A DNA stretch of 64,000 bases from contig NC_011146.1 of NCBI RefSeq assembly GCF_000020725.1, positions 4,406,001 through 4,470,000 of the forward strand, read 5' to 3'. The translations under genes and the position numbers were made by a program. How positions within the stretch are numbered: the first letter of the stretch is position 1; each line of letters opens with the position of its first letter. Positions 8,838-17,742 of the stretch are shown one piece after another. Source of the stretch: Citrifermentans bemidjiense Bem (GTDB lineage: Bacteria > Desulfobacterota > Desulfuromonadia > Geobacterales > Geobacteraceae). Under the pieces are notes generated by a model. It was not told the DNA's origin, did no database searches, and worked only from the letters and a program-made list of their open reading frames with translations.

Positions 8838-9070
8838 ATGGCCTCTCCTTTGTCACTTCTATTTGAGTGAGTATTCAGTGACAACAAACGGTATCGGTGC
8901 ATGGCAGCATCGCTACATAGGAGATGTCGACATCGGATTGCAAGAATCTCCCGACTGTCTTAAAATCACCGGGACTGTCAGGTTGGAGCAAGGTCAAAGG
9001 GAAAGATCAAGTCGCCGTGGCAGCATGTGATCGAGATAAATTAGCTACAACCAACCATGCGGCCGTCTTA

Positions 9071-9100
9071 TTGGTAATGCCTGTGAAATATTGTTATAGT
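9071..9100 (+). promoter_or_regulatory. Possible promoter for the alcohol dehydrogenase gene
   Basis: TTGGTA, 18-base spacer, TATAGT, 74 bases before the ATG at 9175. The rest of the 337-base divergent region shows no further clear signal. Confidence 0.4.
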
Positions 9101-9174
9101 GGTCGGCGAGTTGGAAGCAGACAGTGGCGCTTTTGTCGACAAACGATGAACAACGGAGCAGGGGAGACGGGAGC

Positions 9175-10335
9175 ATGGCGGAAGGTCTCGAACTGAGGAA
9201 ATTTCTGGCCCCCGAGTTTATTTGCGGCGCCGGAGCGCGGCAACTGGCCGGCAGATACGCCAAGAACCTCGGCGGGCGCAAGATACTGGTGGTGTCGGAC
9301 CCCGGGGTGGTCGAGGCGGGGTGGACCAAGGACGTGACCGACAGCCTGGAGGCCGCCGGTCTTTCCTATGTCCTCTTCACCGCCATCACCCCGAACCCCA
9401 AGGTCGAAGAGGTCATGGCCGGGGTGGCGCTCTACCAGGCGGAGCGCTGCGACCTGCTGGTCGCGGTCGGCGGGGGGAGCCCCATCGACTGCGCCAAGGG
9501 GATCGGCATAGTCAGCACCAACAAGAGGCACATCCTCGATTTCGAAGGGGTGGACATGGTGACCTCCCCCATGCCCCCCTTGATCTGCATCCCCACCACC
9601 GGGGGAACCTCCGCCGACGTCTCCCAGTTCGCCATCATCAGCAACCCCATGGAGAGGGTCAAGATCGCCATCATCAGCAAGTCGGTCGTCCCCGACATCG
9701 CCCTCATCGACCCCGTCACCCTCACCACCATGGATCCCTACCTGACCGCCTGCACCGGGCTAGACGCCATGACCCACGCCATCGAGGCCTTCGTTTCCAC
9801 GGCCCGCTCCAACATGACCGACCTGCACGCCCTGGAGGCGCTGCGCCTGCTCTCGGCCAGCCTCGTCCCCAGCATACGCAATCCCGAGGACCTGAACCTG
9901 CGCGGCGACGTCATGATGGGGAGCCTGCAGGCCGGGCTCGCCTTCTCCAACGCCATCCTCGGTGCCACCCACGCCATGGCGCATAGTCTAGGGGGCGCGC
10001 TCGACCTGGCGCACGGGGAGTGCAACGCCATCCTGCTGGACCACGTCATAGAGTTCAACTTCGCCGCGTCGCCGGAGCGGTTCGAGCGCATAGCCCAGGT
10101 CATGGGGCTCGACCTGCGGGGCCTGGGGGATCAGGAGAGTAAAAAGGCACTCTTGCGGCATGTCAGGGAGCTGAAGGCCCAAGCGGGGGTGGCCCGGACC
10201 CTGGCCGAGGTAGGGGTGGGGGTGAGCGACCTCTCCCTGTTCAGCGAGCATGCCCTCAAAGACCCCTGCATGGCGACGAACCCGCGCCGCCCCTCCAAGA
10301 GGGACATCGAGGTCGTGTATGAAGAAAGCCTCTGA
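9175..10335 (+). CDS. Iron-containing alcohol dehydrogenase
   Basis: 386 residues of the group III iron-dependent alcohol dehydrogenase family (relatives: DhaT, EutG, YqhD). Visible are the nucleotide-binding GGGSPIDCAKGIG, the Thr-Thr-Gly-Thr-Ser segment, and the metal-ligand regions GLDAMTHAIEAF (Asp, His) and HAMAHSLGG followed by LAHGECNA (two His). It likely interconverts short-chain alcohols and aldehydes with NAD(H). The ATG at 9175 with GGGGAGACGGGAG upstream is preferred over a GTG 17 codons earlier. Its 3' end overlaps the histidine kinase start by 17 bases, so the two are co-transcribed. Whether the kinase regulates this gene is unknown. Confidence 0.93.
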   Translation: MAEGLELRKFLAPEFICGAGARQLAGRYAKNLGGRKILVVSDPGVVEAGWTKDVTDSLEAAGLSYVLFTAITPNPKVEEVMAGVALYQAERCDLLVAVGGGSPIDCAKGIGIVSTNKRHILDFEGVDMVTSPMPPLICIPTTGGTSADVSQFAIISNPMERVKIAIISKSVVPDIALIDPVTLTTMDPYLTACTGLDAMTHAIEAFVSTARSNMTDLHALEALRLLSASLVPSIRNPEDLNLRGDVMMGSLQAGLAFSNAILGATHAMAHSLGGALDLAHGECNAILLDHVIEFNFAASPERFERIAQVMGLDLRGLGDQESKKALLRHVRELKAQAGVARTLAEVGVGVSDLSLFSEHALKDPCMATNPRRPSKRDIEVVYEESL

Positions 10336-12340
10336 CCCGCCCCAACCCGACCCCCAGGACGCCCTGGCTGCGCTGCAGCAAAAGCTCGCAGGTCTTGGGG
10401 AATCCTCGATGCGCAAGAGCTACTACCCCGAGCTGCAGGAGCGCCTTGAGGAACTGGAACGCTTCAAGGCCTTGCTGGATCACAGCAACGAATCCATCTT
10501 CCTGATCGAGGTCTCCACCGGGCGCATCGTCGACCTGAACGACGCGGCCAGCCGCCAGACCGGCTGGAGCCGCGACGAGCTCCTGCAGCAATCCCTATTC
10601 GATCTCTCCAACCTGCAGCAAAGCCCCGCCGCGGAAGCGCTCGTCCGCTCCCCCGAGGAGACGGGAAGCGTCCGTATGCTCGCCGTCACCGAACTCCACC
10701 GCAAGGACGGCGGGCGTTTTCCCGCCGAGATCACCCTGAACCGGATGCAGTTCCGCGAGAATTCCTACGTGCTGGCGGTCGCCCGCGACATCACCCAAAG
10801 GAAGGCGATGGAGGAGGCGCTTAGGGAGAGCGAGGAATTCCTGAAGAACATCGTGGACCACATCCCTGCGGTGGTTTTCGCCAAGGAGGTGCAGGGGCTG
10901 CGCTTCGTCACCATCAACAAGGCGTGCCAGGAGGTGTTCGGCTTGAGCCGGGCGGAGGTGCTCGGCCGCACCAACTACGACCTCTTTCCAAAGGAGCAGG
11001 CCGAGTTCTTCACCAAGATGGATCGGGAGACCCTCGCCAAGGGCGAGCTGGTGGAAGTCCCGGAGGAGACCATCACCACCGCAAACGGCGACCGCATCCT
11101 GCGGGTGAAGAAGATCCCTCTTTTCGACAACCAGGGGAAGGAGCGTTTCCTGCTGGGGATCGCCGAGGACATCACGGAAAGGAAGCAACTGGAAGAAAAG
11201 CTGCTGCAATCGCAGAAGATGGAGGCGATCGGTCAGCTGGCCGGCGGGGTGGCGCACGACTTCAACAACATCCTGATGGTGATACTCGGCTACGGGAGCA
11301 TCCTGCTCAACGAAGGGGCGCTGCCGGCGCGGCAAAAGGAGCAGGTGGAGCAGATCATGAACGCGGCGGACAAGGCGGCGAAACTCACCTCCGACCTCCT
11401 CGCCTTCAGCCGAAAGCAGGTGATCAAGCCCGCCACCATGAACCTGAACGACATCATCCTGCACGTGGAAAAGTTCCTCTCCCGCATCATCGGCGAGGAC
11501 GTCCAGCTGAAGGCGCGGCTCGCTCCGCGCGAACTGCAGGTCGACGTCGACCGGGGGCAAATTGAGCAGGTGCTGATCAACCTCGCCACCAACGCCCGCG
11601 ACGCCATGCCCAAAGGGGGGCTGCTCACCATCGAGACCTCGTCGCTGCAGATCGACGAAGCCTTCGTCCAGGCCAACGGCATCGGCGCCCCAGGCCCTTA
11701 CGCCGTCATCTCCATCTCCGACACCGGCGTCGGCATGGACGAACAGACCCGCAGGAGGATCTTCGAGCCCTTCTTCACCACCAAGATAGTGGGGAAGGGA
11801 ACAGGCCTCGGCATGTCCATCGTCTACGGCATCATCCAGCAGCACAACGGCTTCGTGAACGTCTACAGCGAGCCGCAGCTAGGGACCACTTTCCGCATCT
11901 ACCTCCCCTTCAGCGAAAAAAGCGCCGACAGGGCTCTGGAACCCCAAGCCCCCGACACACCTCCGGGCGGGGTGGAGACCATACTCGTGGTGGAGGACGA
12001 GCCGGATCTGCGCCTGCTCTTGCAGAACATCCTTTCCGGCGCCGGGTACCGTGTCCTCCTGGCCGAGAACGGGCAGGTTGCAGTCGAGCAGTACGCAGCC
12101 GGGGCAAGGGGGGAGATAGCGCTGGTGCTGATGGACATGATCATGCCGGGGATGAGCGGCAAGGAAGCCTGCCACGCCATCCGCGCCATCGAACCCGCGG
12201 CCAAGGTGCTTTACACCAGCGGCTACACCATGGACATCATCAAGAGCCGCGACCTGTTGGAGGAAGGGACTGAACTCCTCATGAAGCCGGTCCGCCCCCT
12301 GGAGCTTTTGAAGAAGGTGCGGGAGATGCTGGACAGGTAG
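10319..12340 (+). CDS. PAS-PAS hybrid histidine kinase with C-terminal receiver
   Basis: 673 residues, cytoplasmic (no membrane segment). A short coiled coil (about 38-52) precedes PAS 1 (about 45-160) and PAS 2 (about 170-290). The HisKA H-box is LAGGVAHDFNNILM with phospho-acceptor His313. Then come the HATPase domain (N-box INLATNARDAMPKGG; G boxes DTGVGMDEQ and GKGTGLGMS) and a receiver domain (about 553-670) with the acidic VVEDEP and a phospho-Asp in LVLMDMIMPG. The phospho-acceptor and both ATP-binding glycine boxes are intact, so it should be active. The start ATG at 10319 lies inside the dehydrogenase gene. The output regulator is not in the window. Confidence 0.92.
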   Translation: MKKASDPPQPDPQDALAALQQKLAGLGESSMRKSYYPELQERLEELERFKALLDHSNESIFLIEVSTGRIVDLNDAASRQTGWSRDELLQQSLFDLSNLQQSPAAEALVRSPEETGSVRMLAVTELHRKDGGRFPAEITLNRMQFRENSYVLAVARDITQRKAMEEALRESEEFLKNIVDHIPAVVFAKEVQGLRFVTINKACQEVFGLSRAEVLGRTNYDLFPKEQAEFFTKMDRETLAKGELVEVPEETITTANGDRILRVKKIPLFDNQGKERFLLGIAEDITERKQLEEKLLQSQKMEAIGQLAGGVAHDFNNILMVILGYGSILLNEGALPARQKEQVEQIMNAADKAAKLTSDLLAFSRKQVIKPATMNLNDIILHVEKFLSRIIGEDVQLKARLAPRELQVDVDRGQIEQVLINLATNARDAMPKGGLLTIETSSLQIDEAFVQANGIGAPGPYAVISISDTGVGMDEQTRRRIFEPFFTTKIVGKGTGLGMSIVYGIIQQHNGFVNVYSEPQLGTTFRIYLPFSEKSADRALEPQAPDTPPGGVETILVVEDEPDLRLLLQNILSGAGYRVLLAENGQVAVEQYAAGARGEIALVLMDMIMPGMSGKEACHAIRAIEPAAKVLYTSGYTMDIIKSRDLLEEGTELLMKPVRPLELLKKVREMLDR

Positions 12341-12345
12341 TGAAT

Positions 12346-12377
12346 CAATTGACAATTGACGATTGACAATTGACAAC
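12346..12377. repeat. Short direct repeats of ATTGAC(A)
   Basis: Four copies of ATTGAC in 32 bases, right after the kinase stop (CAATTGACAATTGACGATTG then CAATTGACAAC). AATTGACAATT-type words are partly self-complementary. No terminator-like T-run follows. The rest of 12378-12472 holds nothing I recognise. Confidence 0.6.
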
Positions 12378-12472
12378 GGTTTGCTTTCGACTGGTCGCGG
12401 CGTCAAAATTAGCCGCCGGCTGGGCAGGGGTAGTTGAAAACCATGCGGCACTGCTGCGGTAAAGCCGGGGGG

Positions 12473-13552
12473 TCAGCTGCGGCAGCGCAAAAGAAAGAGC
12501 TTGTCTGCGTACTGTTTCGCCCTAGTCAGATCCTCGCTTAAGAGTGCGGTTGCGGCGACGGGCTTTTTGAAGCGTCGCAAAAAGCTGCGCTCGCCGCGGG
12601 GAATCGGCGGGTTCGCCTCCCCCAGGCGCCCCGGTATCAGCAAGGGTGTCAGGTGCGGCCGTGACAGCTCCCCCGCAAGGCACGGATTGAGCCTGAAAGA
12701 TCCTCCCTCCCCGCATCCCCCCTTGGCATCCTTCCCCAAATACAGCACGAAGTTTCCCGGCGACTCGCGCCGTGCCTCCAGCTCCCTAATCCTGGCCGCC
12801 TCCGCGCCCGGATCGGACAGGGCGCCGCGATGGGCGAATATAAGCGGCTTCAGGCCGCTCTCTCCCACCAGTCCCAGGAACCGGTCGATCTTGAAGCTGG
12901 TGGCCAACGGGTGGAGCAGCGCGTCGGCGAGCCCCGAGCGCGACGACACCTCCTGCGACTGCTCGAAGAACTCCCGCAGGCGCGACCCTTTCCTCGCACG
13001 GGCCACCATCTGCCGCACCTGCTCGGGGGAGCGCACCTTTAATAGGCGCAGCGCCCGCCGGATCGAGTCCTCCTCGAAGCGGGTGTAGGTGCTGTAGACC
13101 ATCACCCGCAGTATCCCCCCCTCTCCCAGCCTCTTTTCCAGGGCAGTTAGCCCCGCCAGCGGATCTTCCAGGTGGTGCAGCACGCCGTAGCAGTCGATGA
13201 ACCCGAAGGGCCCCGGCGCGGCCAGAGGGTCGAGCAGGTCCCCCGCCACGAACTCGGGGTGCGTGATGCCGTGCAGCAGGCAGTGCAGCCGGGCCCGGCG
13301 CAGGCTTTTTTGGGAGAGGTCCAAGGCGGTGATGGCGCTGTCGGGGTTGGCGAGGGCGAAGGGATAGGGGGCGAAGCTGCCGCAGCCGGCGATGAGGATG
13401 CGGCGTAGGCGGTCGGGGGGAAGTTCCCCGTTGAACCTGGCCCAGAGGGCGTCCAGGTTGTTGGCGTAGGTGTCGCAGCGGCGCACCGAGGCCAAAAGTG
13501 GGTAGTCCGGGTAGGGGTAAAGCTCGTAATGGCGGCGCACGCTTTCGGGCAT
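12473..13552 (-). CDS. Class I SAM-dependent methyltransferase
   Basis: About 359 residues. The SAM-binding fold shows ILIAGCGSFAPYPFALA (motif I, glycine-rich), ALDLSQKSLRRAR (acidic end of strand 2), DLLDPL and FGFIDCYGVLHHLEDPLAGL (post-motif). The N-terminal YELYPYPDYP is characteristic of a group of bacterial methyltransferases that often carry additional C-terminal sequence, as here. The substrate is unknown. Neither the ATG at 13552 nor the GTG at 13561 has a convincing ribosome binding site, so the start is uncertain. It may be read through from the hydrogenase/chemoreceptor operon upstream on the same strand. Confidence 0.85.
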   Translation of the reverse strand: MPESVRRHYELYPYPDYPLLASVRRCDTYANNLDALWARFNGELPPDRLRRILIAGCGSFAPYPFALANPDSAITALDLSQKSLRRARLHCLLHGITHPEFVAGDLLDPLAAPGPFGFIDCYGVLHHLEDPLAGLTALEKRLGEGGILRVMVYSTYTRFEEDSIRRALRLLKVRSPEQVRQMVARARKGSRLREFFEQSQEVSSRSGLADALLHPLATSFKIDRFLGLVGESGLKPLIFAHRGALSDPGAEAARIRELEARRESPGNFVLYLGKDAKGGCGEGGSFRLNPCLAGELSRPHLTPLLIPGRLGEANPPIPRGERSFLRRFKKPVAATALLSEDLTRAKQYADKLFLLRCRS

Positions 13553-13618
13553 GGCGGGCACTCTAGCAAGTTACAGGGTTCAGGGCAAGGCGGAACCGAC
13601 CTGTCCGACCTGGGTCAA

Positions 13619-13651
13619 GGGGGACAGGCACCTTGCGGAGCCAGTCCCCTG
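13619..13651 (-). terminator. Hairpin of a dispersed family, after the chemoreceptor gene
   Basis: GGGGGACAGGC pairs imperfectly with GCCAGTCCCCTG around an 8-11 base loop. It abuts the stop codon of the upstream minus-strand gene. The T-run on the minus strand is short (CCCCCTTG), so termination may be partial. Similar arms occur at 1496 and 2031. Confidence 0.5.
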
Positions 13652-15181
13652 TCAGAAGCTGAACCGGTTCACCATGGTAGAGAGCTTGGCGACCTGGGCC
13701 TCCAGCTCCTTCGCCGCCACGAGCGAGTCGGCCGCGCCTGAGGCGTTCTTCTCGGTGACGCCGGTGATATGGGCCGCCCTCGCGTTGATCTCCTCGATCC
13801 CCGCTGTCTGCCCCTCTATGCTGGCCAGTATCTCGTCGGCAAAGCGCGCTATCGCCTGCGCCGCCTCCACCGCGCCTTCCAGCTCCAGGTTGATCTCGCG
13901 CGACAGCACCACCCCTTGCCGCGCCAGGTCCTGGGAAGACTTGGTGAGCGTGCCGGTACTTTTAGCCGCGTCGGCCGACCTGATCGCCAGGGTGTGGATC
14001 TCGTCGGTCATCGCCTTGAACTCGTTGCCGGCCCCCTCGACGTGGGCCGCTTCGACCGCGGCGTTCACCCCCAACAGGTTCGAGAACCTGGCGATCTGCA
14101 ACAGGCTCGCAATGAGGGCGCCGAATTCCTCCTGATGCTCCGCACTCAGCTTCTTCTCGAACTCCTTCATGGAACCCGCCGTCTGGGAACACTGCCGGGA
14201 AAGCTTGCGGATCTCCTGGGCTACGACACCGAAGCCCCCCGCAGATATCCTCATGCGGGCCGCCTTCTCGATGGTGCTGCCGGAGAGGACCCCGGTCTCC
14301 TGGGCAATGCCGTCTATTTCCCCGGCTATGGAGACGGTGCTTTCGGCTGCAGCGCTGATCTCGTCCATGGAAGCGAGCATCCGCCCCATCGCCTCCTTGG
14401 CCAGGCGTATGGCATCGGATGCCTTCTTCGCGTCGGCGTTCGCCTCCTTCGACCTCTGCGCACTCTGGGTGGCGCTCTGGGAGAGTTGCGTAAGGCTCAC
14501 CGAGGTCTCCCCCAGCTCCTTGCTCTGCTCGCTGGCCCCCTGGGCGAAAGAGGAGCTGACGCTGGTAATGCGTCGCCCCACGTCGGAGACGAGCCCTACC
14601 GCCTCGCTGACCTGGGCTATGGCGTCGTTCAGCGCAACCGCCGTCGAGTTCATCGCCTTGCGGATTGCGGCGTGCTCTCCGCGGTACTTCCCGCTCATCC
14701 TGCTTTTCAGATCGTAGCGCGCCAGGCGCTCCAGCACCTCTCCCGCCTCATGGATAGGGGCGATCACCGCGTCCAGAGTCCCGTTGAAGCCTGCGATCAG
14801 CTCCCTCCAGACCCCCTGGTAATCCCAGTCGTTGCCCCGGGTCTTAAGCTTTCCCTCGCTGATGCTGTTGGTCAGGTGCACCGCCTCGGCGTGGATGCCG
14901 TAGAGGATGGCCAGAAGCGTGTTGATGTCCTGCTTGATCTGGTGGAACTCCCCCTGGTACTCGTCGATGACGAACGGGGGGAGGTTGCCGTGGGCGATCT
15001 CCCGCAACGCGCCGCCGGCGAGCCTCATGGGGGCGACCAAAGCGTCGATCATGCCGTTGATGAGCCGGACCGTTTCCGCGTCTTCCCCCTTGAGCCCCTT
15101 GAGGTCCGCGCGCACGTCGAGCTTCCCCGCCATCATCGCCTCGGACAACTCCTTCACCGCCTGGTTGACCGCCTTACTCAT
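13652..15181 (-). CDS. Soluble atypical chemoreceptor with two degenerate signalling tips
   Basis: 509 residues without any membrane segment. Residues about 1-190 look like two or three consecutive HAMP-like modules (repeats of LxxxAPMxxAGxxLxxIAxG type). The remainder is a coiled coil. Instead of one canonical tip it has two partial ones: about 285-332 (GFGVVAQEIRKLSRQ conserved, first half eroded) and about 358-402 (NLLGVNAAVEAAH conserved, second half eroded). It starts with AGGGAGGCG before the ATG and overlaps the hydrogenase protease gene by 8 bases, so it is the last gene of that operon. It may receive the redox or H2 state from the hydrogenase and signal via CheW. This role is inferred from context only. 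Confidence 0.85.
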   Translation of the reverse strand: MSKAVNQAVKELSEAMMAGKLDVRADLKGLKGEDAETVRLINGMIDALVAPMRLAGGALREIAHGNLPPFVIDEYQGEFHQIKQDINTLLAILYGIHAEAVHLTNSISEGKLKTRGNDWDYQGVWRELIAGFNGTLDAVIAPIHEAGEVLERLARYDLKSRMSGKYRGEHAAIRKAMNSTAVALNDAIAQVSEAVGLVSDVGRRITSVSSSFAQGASEQSKELGETSVSLTQLSQSATQSAQRSKEANADAKKASDAIRLAKEAMGRMLASMDEISAAAESTVSIAGEIDGIAQETGVLSGSTIEKAARMRISAGGFGVVAQEIRKLSRQCSQTAGSMKEFEKKLSAEHQEEFGALIASLLQIARFSNLLGVNAAVEAAHVEGAGNEFKAMTDEIHTLAIRSADAAKSTGTLTKSSQDLARQGVVLSREINLELEGAVEAAQAIARFADEILASIEGQTAGIEEINARAAHITGVTEKNASGAADSLVAAKELEAQVAKLSTMVNRFSF

Positions 15182-15644
15182 GAACGCCTCCCTGTACCAG
15201 TCTTCGCACCGCCTCCAAAGCAGGGTCGATGGCGCCCGCCACGGCGCCGGTCATGAACTCCCGGGTCCGGTCGAAGCAGCGCCCCTCTATCCCCACCAGG
15301 GTCACCTGCTCCGGCATCTGCTCCGGAAACAGGATCTTGCCGATCTCGATGGTCTCCCTCAGACCCACCCCGTGCACCGATATCTCCGGCCCCGCCTCGG
15401 GAAGCCGCTGCCACGGTATCACGTGCACCGTCCCCGGCGCTTCCCCCAGTTGCACCGCGTCGACCACGATCAGGTGCCTCTCCCCATGCAACAGGGGAAG
15501 GAGATCGAAACCGCCGACGCCCAAGTACTCCAGCCGGGCCGGCAGGGGGGGAAGCCTTCGGTATACCTCGTACCCCGCGGCGTCGTCGGCCACGAGCTCG
15601 TTCCCTATGCAGACCACTATTGCGCGGTCGTCCGGAAGATGCAT
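15174..15644 (-). CDS. [NiFe] hydrogenase maturation protease
   Basis: 156 residues of the HybD/HyaD/HoxW family, which clips the C-terminal tail of the large subunit after nickel insertion. The nickel-binding residues known from HybD are present and in register: Glu16 (GNELVADD), Asp62 (VVDAV) and His91 (SVHGVGL). It overlaps the upstream gene by 28 bases and the downstream chemoreceptor by 8. Its substrate is presumably the large subunit encoded at 16327-17742, whose C-terminal extension is intact. Confidence 0.92.
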   Translation of the reverse strand: MHLPDDRAIVVCIGNELVADDAAGYEVYRRLPPLPARLEYLGVGGFDLLPLLHGERHLIVVDAVQLGEAPGTVHVIPWQRLPEAGPEISVHGVGLRETIEIGKILFPEQMPEQVTLVGIEGRCFDRTREFMTGAVAGAIDPALEAVRRLVQGGVHE

Positions 15645-16072
15645 GACTCACCCACGCTTTCGGCTACCGACTTGACCGGGCGGCAGAGGAGCCCGTTGGC
15701 GACGCCGTCAAAATAGTGATGGAACAGGCGGCAGAGCGACTCCCCCGGCTGCTGTTTCCTCAGTCCGCACATCTCCCTCAGGATGCACCTGCCAAAGTGC
15801 AGGCGCTCCTCCTGAAGGGAAATCTCGAATCCCGCCTGCATCTGCCGGGCGAGCGCCTCGATCACCTTTTCCAGGGTCGGCTCAGGTATTTCCAGCGGCA
15901 GCTTGTTGGCGGTGTCCCTTCCGGCGATCCTCCCCACCGGCGCCGTGTTCCCCCCCATGATGTTGTCTATGGTGCTGGCGAAGGCATCCAGGAGGAACGC
16001 CACTTCGTTGCGGGCCTTGAGGTAGTCCTCGGCGCTCAAGTCGACGCTGTAGTTCTGGTCGCTCGTGTTCAT
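15617..16072 (-). CDS. Three-cysteine protein B of the hydrogenase operon
   Basis: 151 residues, soluble, no signal peptide. Cys96, Cys114 and Cys144 sit in GRCILRE, ESLCRLF and GESCIFR. The same three positions, with nearly the same spacing (18 and 30 residues), occur in the protein at 18705-19199 (18 and 31), so the two are paralogues. The C-terminal half resembles small V4R/hydrocarbon-binding-type domains. That assignment is tentative. Start ATG overlaps the ferredoxin stop (ATGA). A cofactor-binding or relay role beside the hydrogenase is possible but unproven. Confidence 0.8.
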   Translation of the reverse strand: MNTSDQNYSVDLSAEDYLKARNEVAFLLDAFASTIDNIMGGNTAPVGRIAGRDTANKLPLEIPEPTLEKVIEALARQMQAGFEISLQEERLHFGRCILREMCGLRKQQPGESLCRLFHHYFDGVANGLLCRPVKSVAESVGESCIFRTTAQ

Positions 16073-16323
16073 AGGAATTTCCCCATCTTCTTGCAGAACT
16101 CCTCGTCCCGGTAGAAGTTCTTGACCAGGTGGAAGTCGCGGTGGGTGATGGCGCCGGAGGGGCAGATGTAGGCGCAGGAAAGGCAGGCGATGCAGTCCTC
16201 GGCGTGATCCACGCTGCAGATCCTTTTTTCCTCATCCAGCTGGAAAACCTTGGTGGGGCAGATATCGATGCAGAGCTCGCACCCCCGGCAGGACTGCTCG
16301 TGCACCATGATCTCGACTGGCAT
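16069..16323 (-). CDS. 2[4Fe-4S] ferredoxin-like hydrogenase subunit
   Basis: 84 residues with two complete cluster motifs, CRGCELCIDICP and CIACLSCAYICP. There is then a short basic/aromatic C-terminus (FHLVKNFYRDEEFCKKMGKFL). It lies between the large subunit gene (3 bases away) and protein B (4-base overlap), so it is probably the electron carrier or exit subunit of this hydrogenase. The Shine-Dalgarno is GGAGGTAAGAG. Confidence 0.9.
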   Translation of the reverse strand: MPVEIMVHEQSCRGCELCIDICPTKVFQLDEEKRICSVDHAEDCIACLSCAYICPSGAITHRDFHLVKNFYRDEEFCKKMGKFL

Positions 16324-16326
16324 CTC

Positions 16327-17742
16327 TTACCTCCAAAGGGTCTTGACCGTCTCCGCGCCCCGCCTGACCGCTACCTCCAGCGGCATCCGCCCTAAAGCAT
16401 GGGTGGCGCAGGAAAGGCAGGGGTCGTAGCAGCGGATGCTGAACTCGACGGCATTCATGAGCGCCCGGTCGTCGGGGCGGTCGATCACGTGGGACTGGGC
16501 GGACTGCTCGATGGAACGGTTGATGAGCGAGTAGTTCTGCTGGGTCGCGACGATCAGGTTCGCCGCCCGCACGATCCCGCGCTCGTCGATCTGGTAGTCG
16601 TGGATCAGCGTGCCGCGCGGCGCCTCGACGTGCCCCACCCCCCTTCCCCCCTGGAAGCGGACCGGGACCCGGGTCTCCCCGCGGATCGCCTTGTCGCGCA
16701 GGATCTCTCCCGCGCGCTCGATGGCCCAGACGATTTCGATCAGCTTGGCGTAGGTCTGGAAGACGGTGGCGTGGCAGGGCGCCCCCCCCAGGCGGGCGAA
16801 CTCGGCGTACTCGGCGTCGGCCATTTCGGTCCCGAAACGGCGCGCCGCGTTCATGCGGGCCATGGGCCCCACCCGGTAGTCGTGCAGCTCGCCGTCCAGC
16901 TCCACCTGCACCTTCTTCATGTAGGACCAATCCACCACCGACTCGCGCAGGTAACGGTCATACTCCTCGATGCCGAACTCCAGGCGGGTGGCGCCGGTCT
17001 CGTCGATGACGCGAAGCTTTCCCGAGATCAGGGAGACCGCTTCATCCTGCACCGTTCCCATGCCGAAGCTGGAGACGATCCACTTTTCCCCCATCTCCGG
17101 GTGCTTTTCCAGGGCCCGCATCAGGAGTCCCTTTACGGCCGGAACCACCTGCGGCAGCACCCCGCGCGCCTCGTCCACCCACTCCTTGAGCGCCTTTAGC
17201 TTCTCCTTGTCGAGCACGAAGGCGATGCCGCCGGCAACGGAGGTCACCGGGTGGGTCCCCCTCCCCCCCACCATCTCGTTGATCTTCTGGCCGATGCTCC
17301 TTAAGCCAAGGGCGAGCTTGGCAAGCTCCGGGTTCGCCTGCACGATGCCGACGATGTTCCGGATCGCCGGGTCCGCGTCGAGCCCCAGCACCAGGTCCGG
17401 CCCCTGCAGCACGAAGATGGAAAGCGAGTGCGAATGGATGATGTGCCCGAGATACATCAGCTCCCGCAAAAGGAGCGCGGCGGGGGGGGGCGTGACCCCT
17501 GCCGCGTGGTCCAGGGCGTTGCAGGCGGCCAAGTGATGCGCGGTGGGGCAGACCCCGCAGATGCGCGCCGTCACGTGCGGCATCCGGTCCGCCTCCATGC
17601 CGATCAGGATCTTCTCGAAGCCGCGCAGCTCGTTCACCACGAGCCCCGCGCTTTCCAGCGCCCCGGCCTCGTCCAGGTTGATGAACACCTTGGCGTGCCC
17701 CTCGATCCGGGTCACCGGGTCAATCTTCAAAGTTCGCTTCAT
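16327..17742 (-). CDS. [NiFe] hydrogenase large (catalytic) subunit, group 3-like
   Basis: 471 residues. Both Ni-Fe ligand motifs are intact: RICGVCPTAHH (Cys62, Cys65) and DPCLSCATH (Cys442, Cys445, His448). A 23-residue tail after His448 is the expected substrate of the maturation protease. Overall size and motifs fit the HoxH/MvhA-type (group 3) subunits. The exact subgroup needs a phylogeny. Start is the ATG at 17742, overlapping the small-subunit stop (ATGA). No diaphorase (HoxF/U) genes are present, so the partner is not an NAD-reducing module. Instead the operon carries ferredoxin, CheW and a chemoreceptor. Confidence 0.93.
   Translation of the reverse strand: MKRTLKIDPVTRIEGHAKVFINLDEAGALESAGLVVNELRGFEKILIGMEADRMPHVTARICGVCPTAHHLAACNALDHAAGVTPPPAALLLRELMYLGHIIHSHSLSIFVLQGPDLVLGLDADPAIRNIVGIVQANPELAKLALGLRSIGQKINEMVGGRGTHPVTSVAGGIAFVLDKEKLKALKEWVDEARGVLPQVVPAVKGLLMRALEKHPEMGEKWIVSSFGMGTVQDEAVSLISGKLRVIDETGATRLEFGIEEYDRYLRESVVDWSYMKKVQVELDGELHDYRVGPMARMNAARRFGTEMADAEYAEFARLGGAPCHATVFQTYAKLIEIVWAIERAGEILRDKAIRGETRVPVRFQGGRGVGHVEAPRGTLIHDYQIDERGIVRAANLIVATQQNYSLINRSIEQSAQSHVIDRPDDRALMNAVEFSIRCYDPCLSCATHALGRMPLEVAVRRGAETVKTLWR

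Noticed and set aside
16232..16930. 232-codon minus-strand frame inside the hydrogenase large subunit
   Set aside because: Arg/Gly/Ala-rich out-of-frame product overlapping the genuine catalytic subunit.
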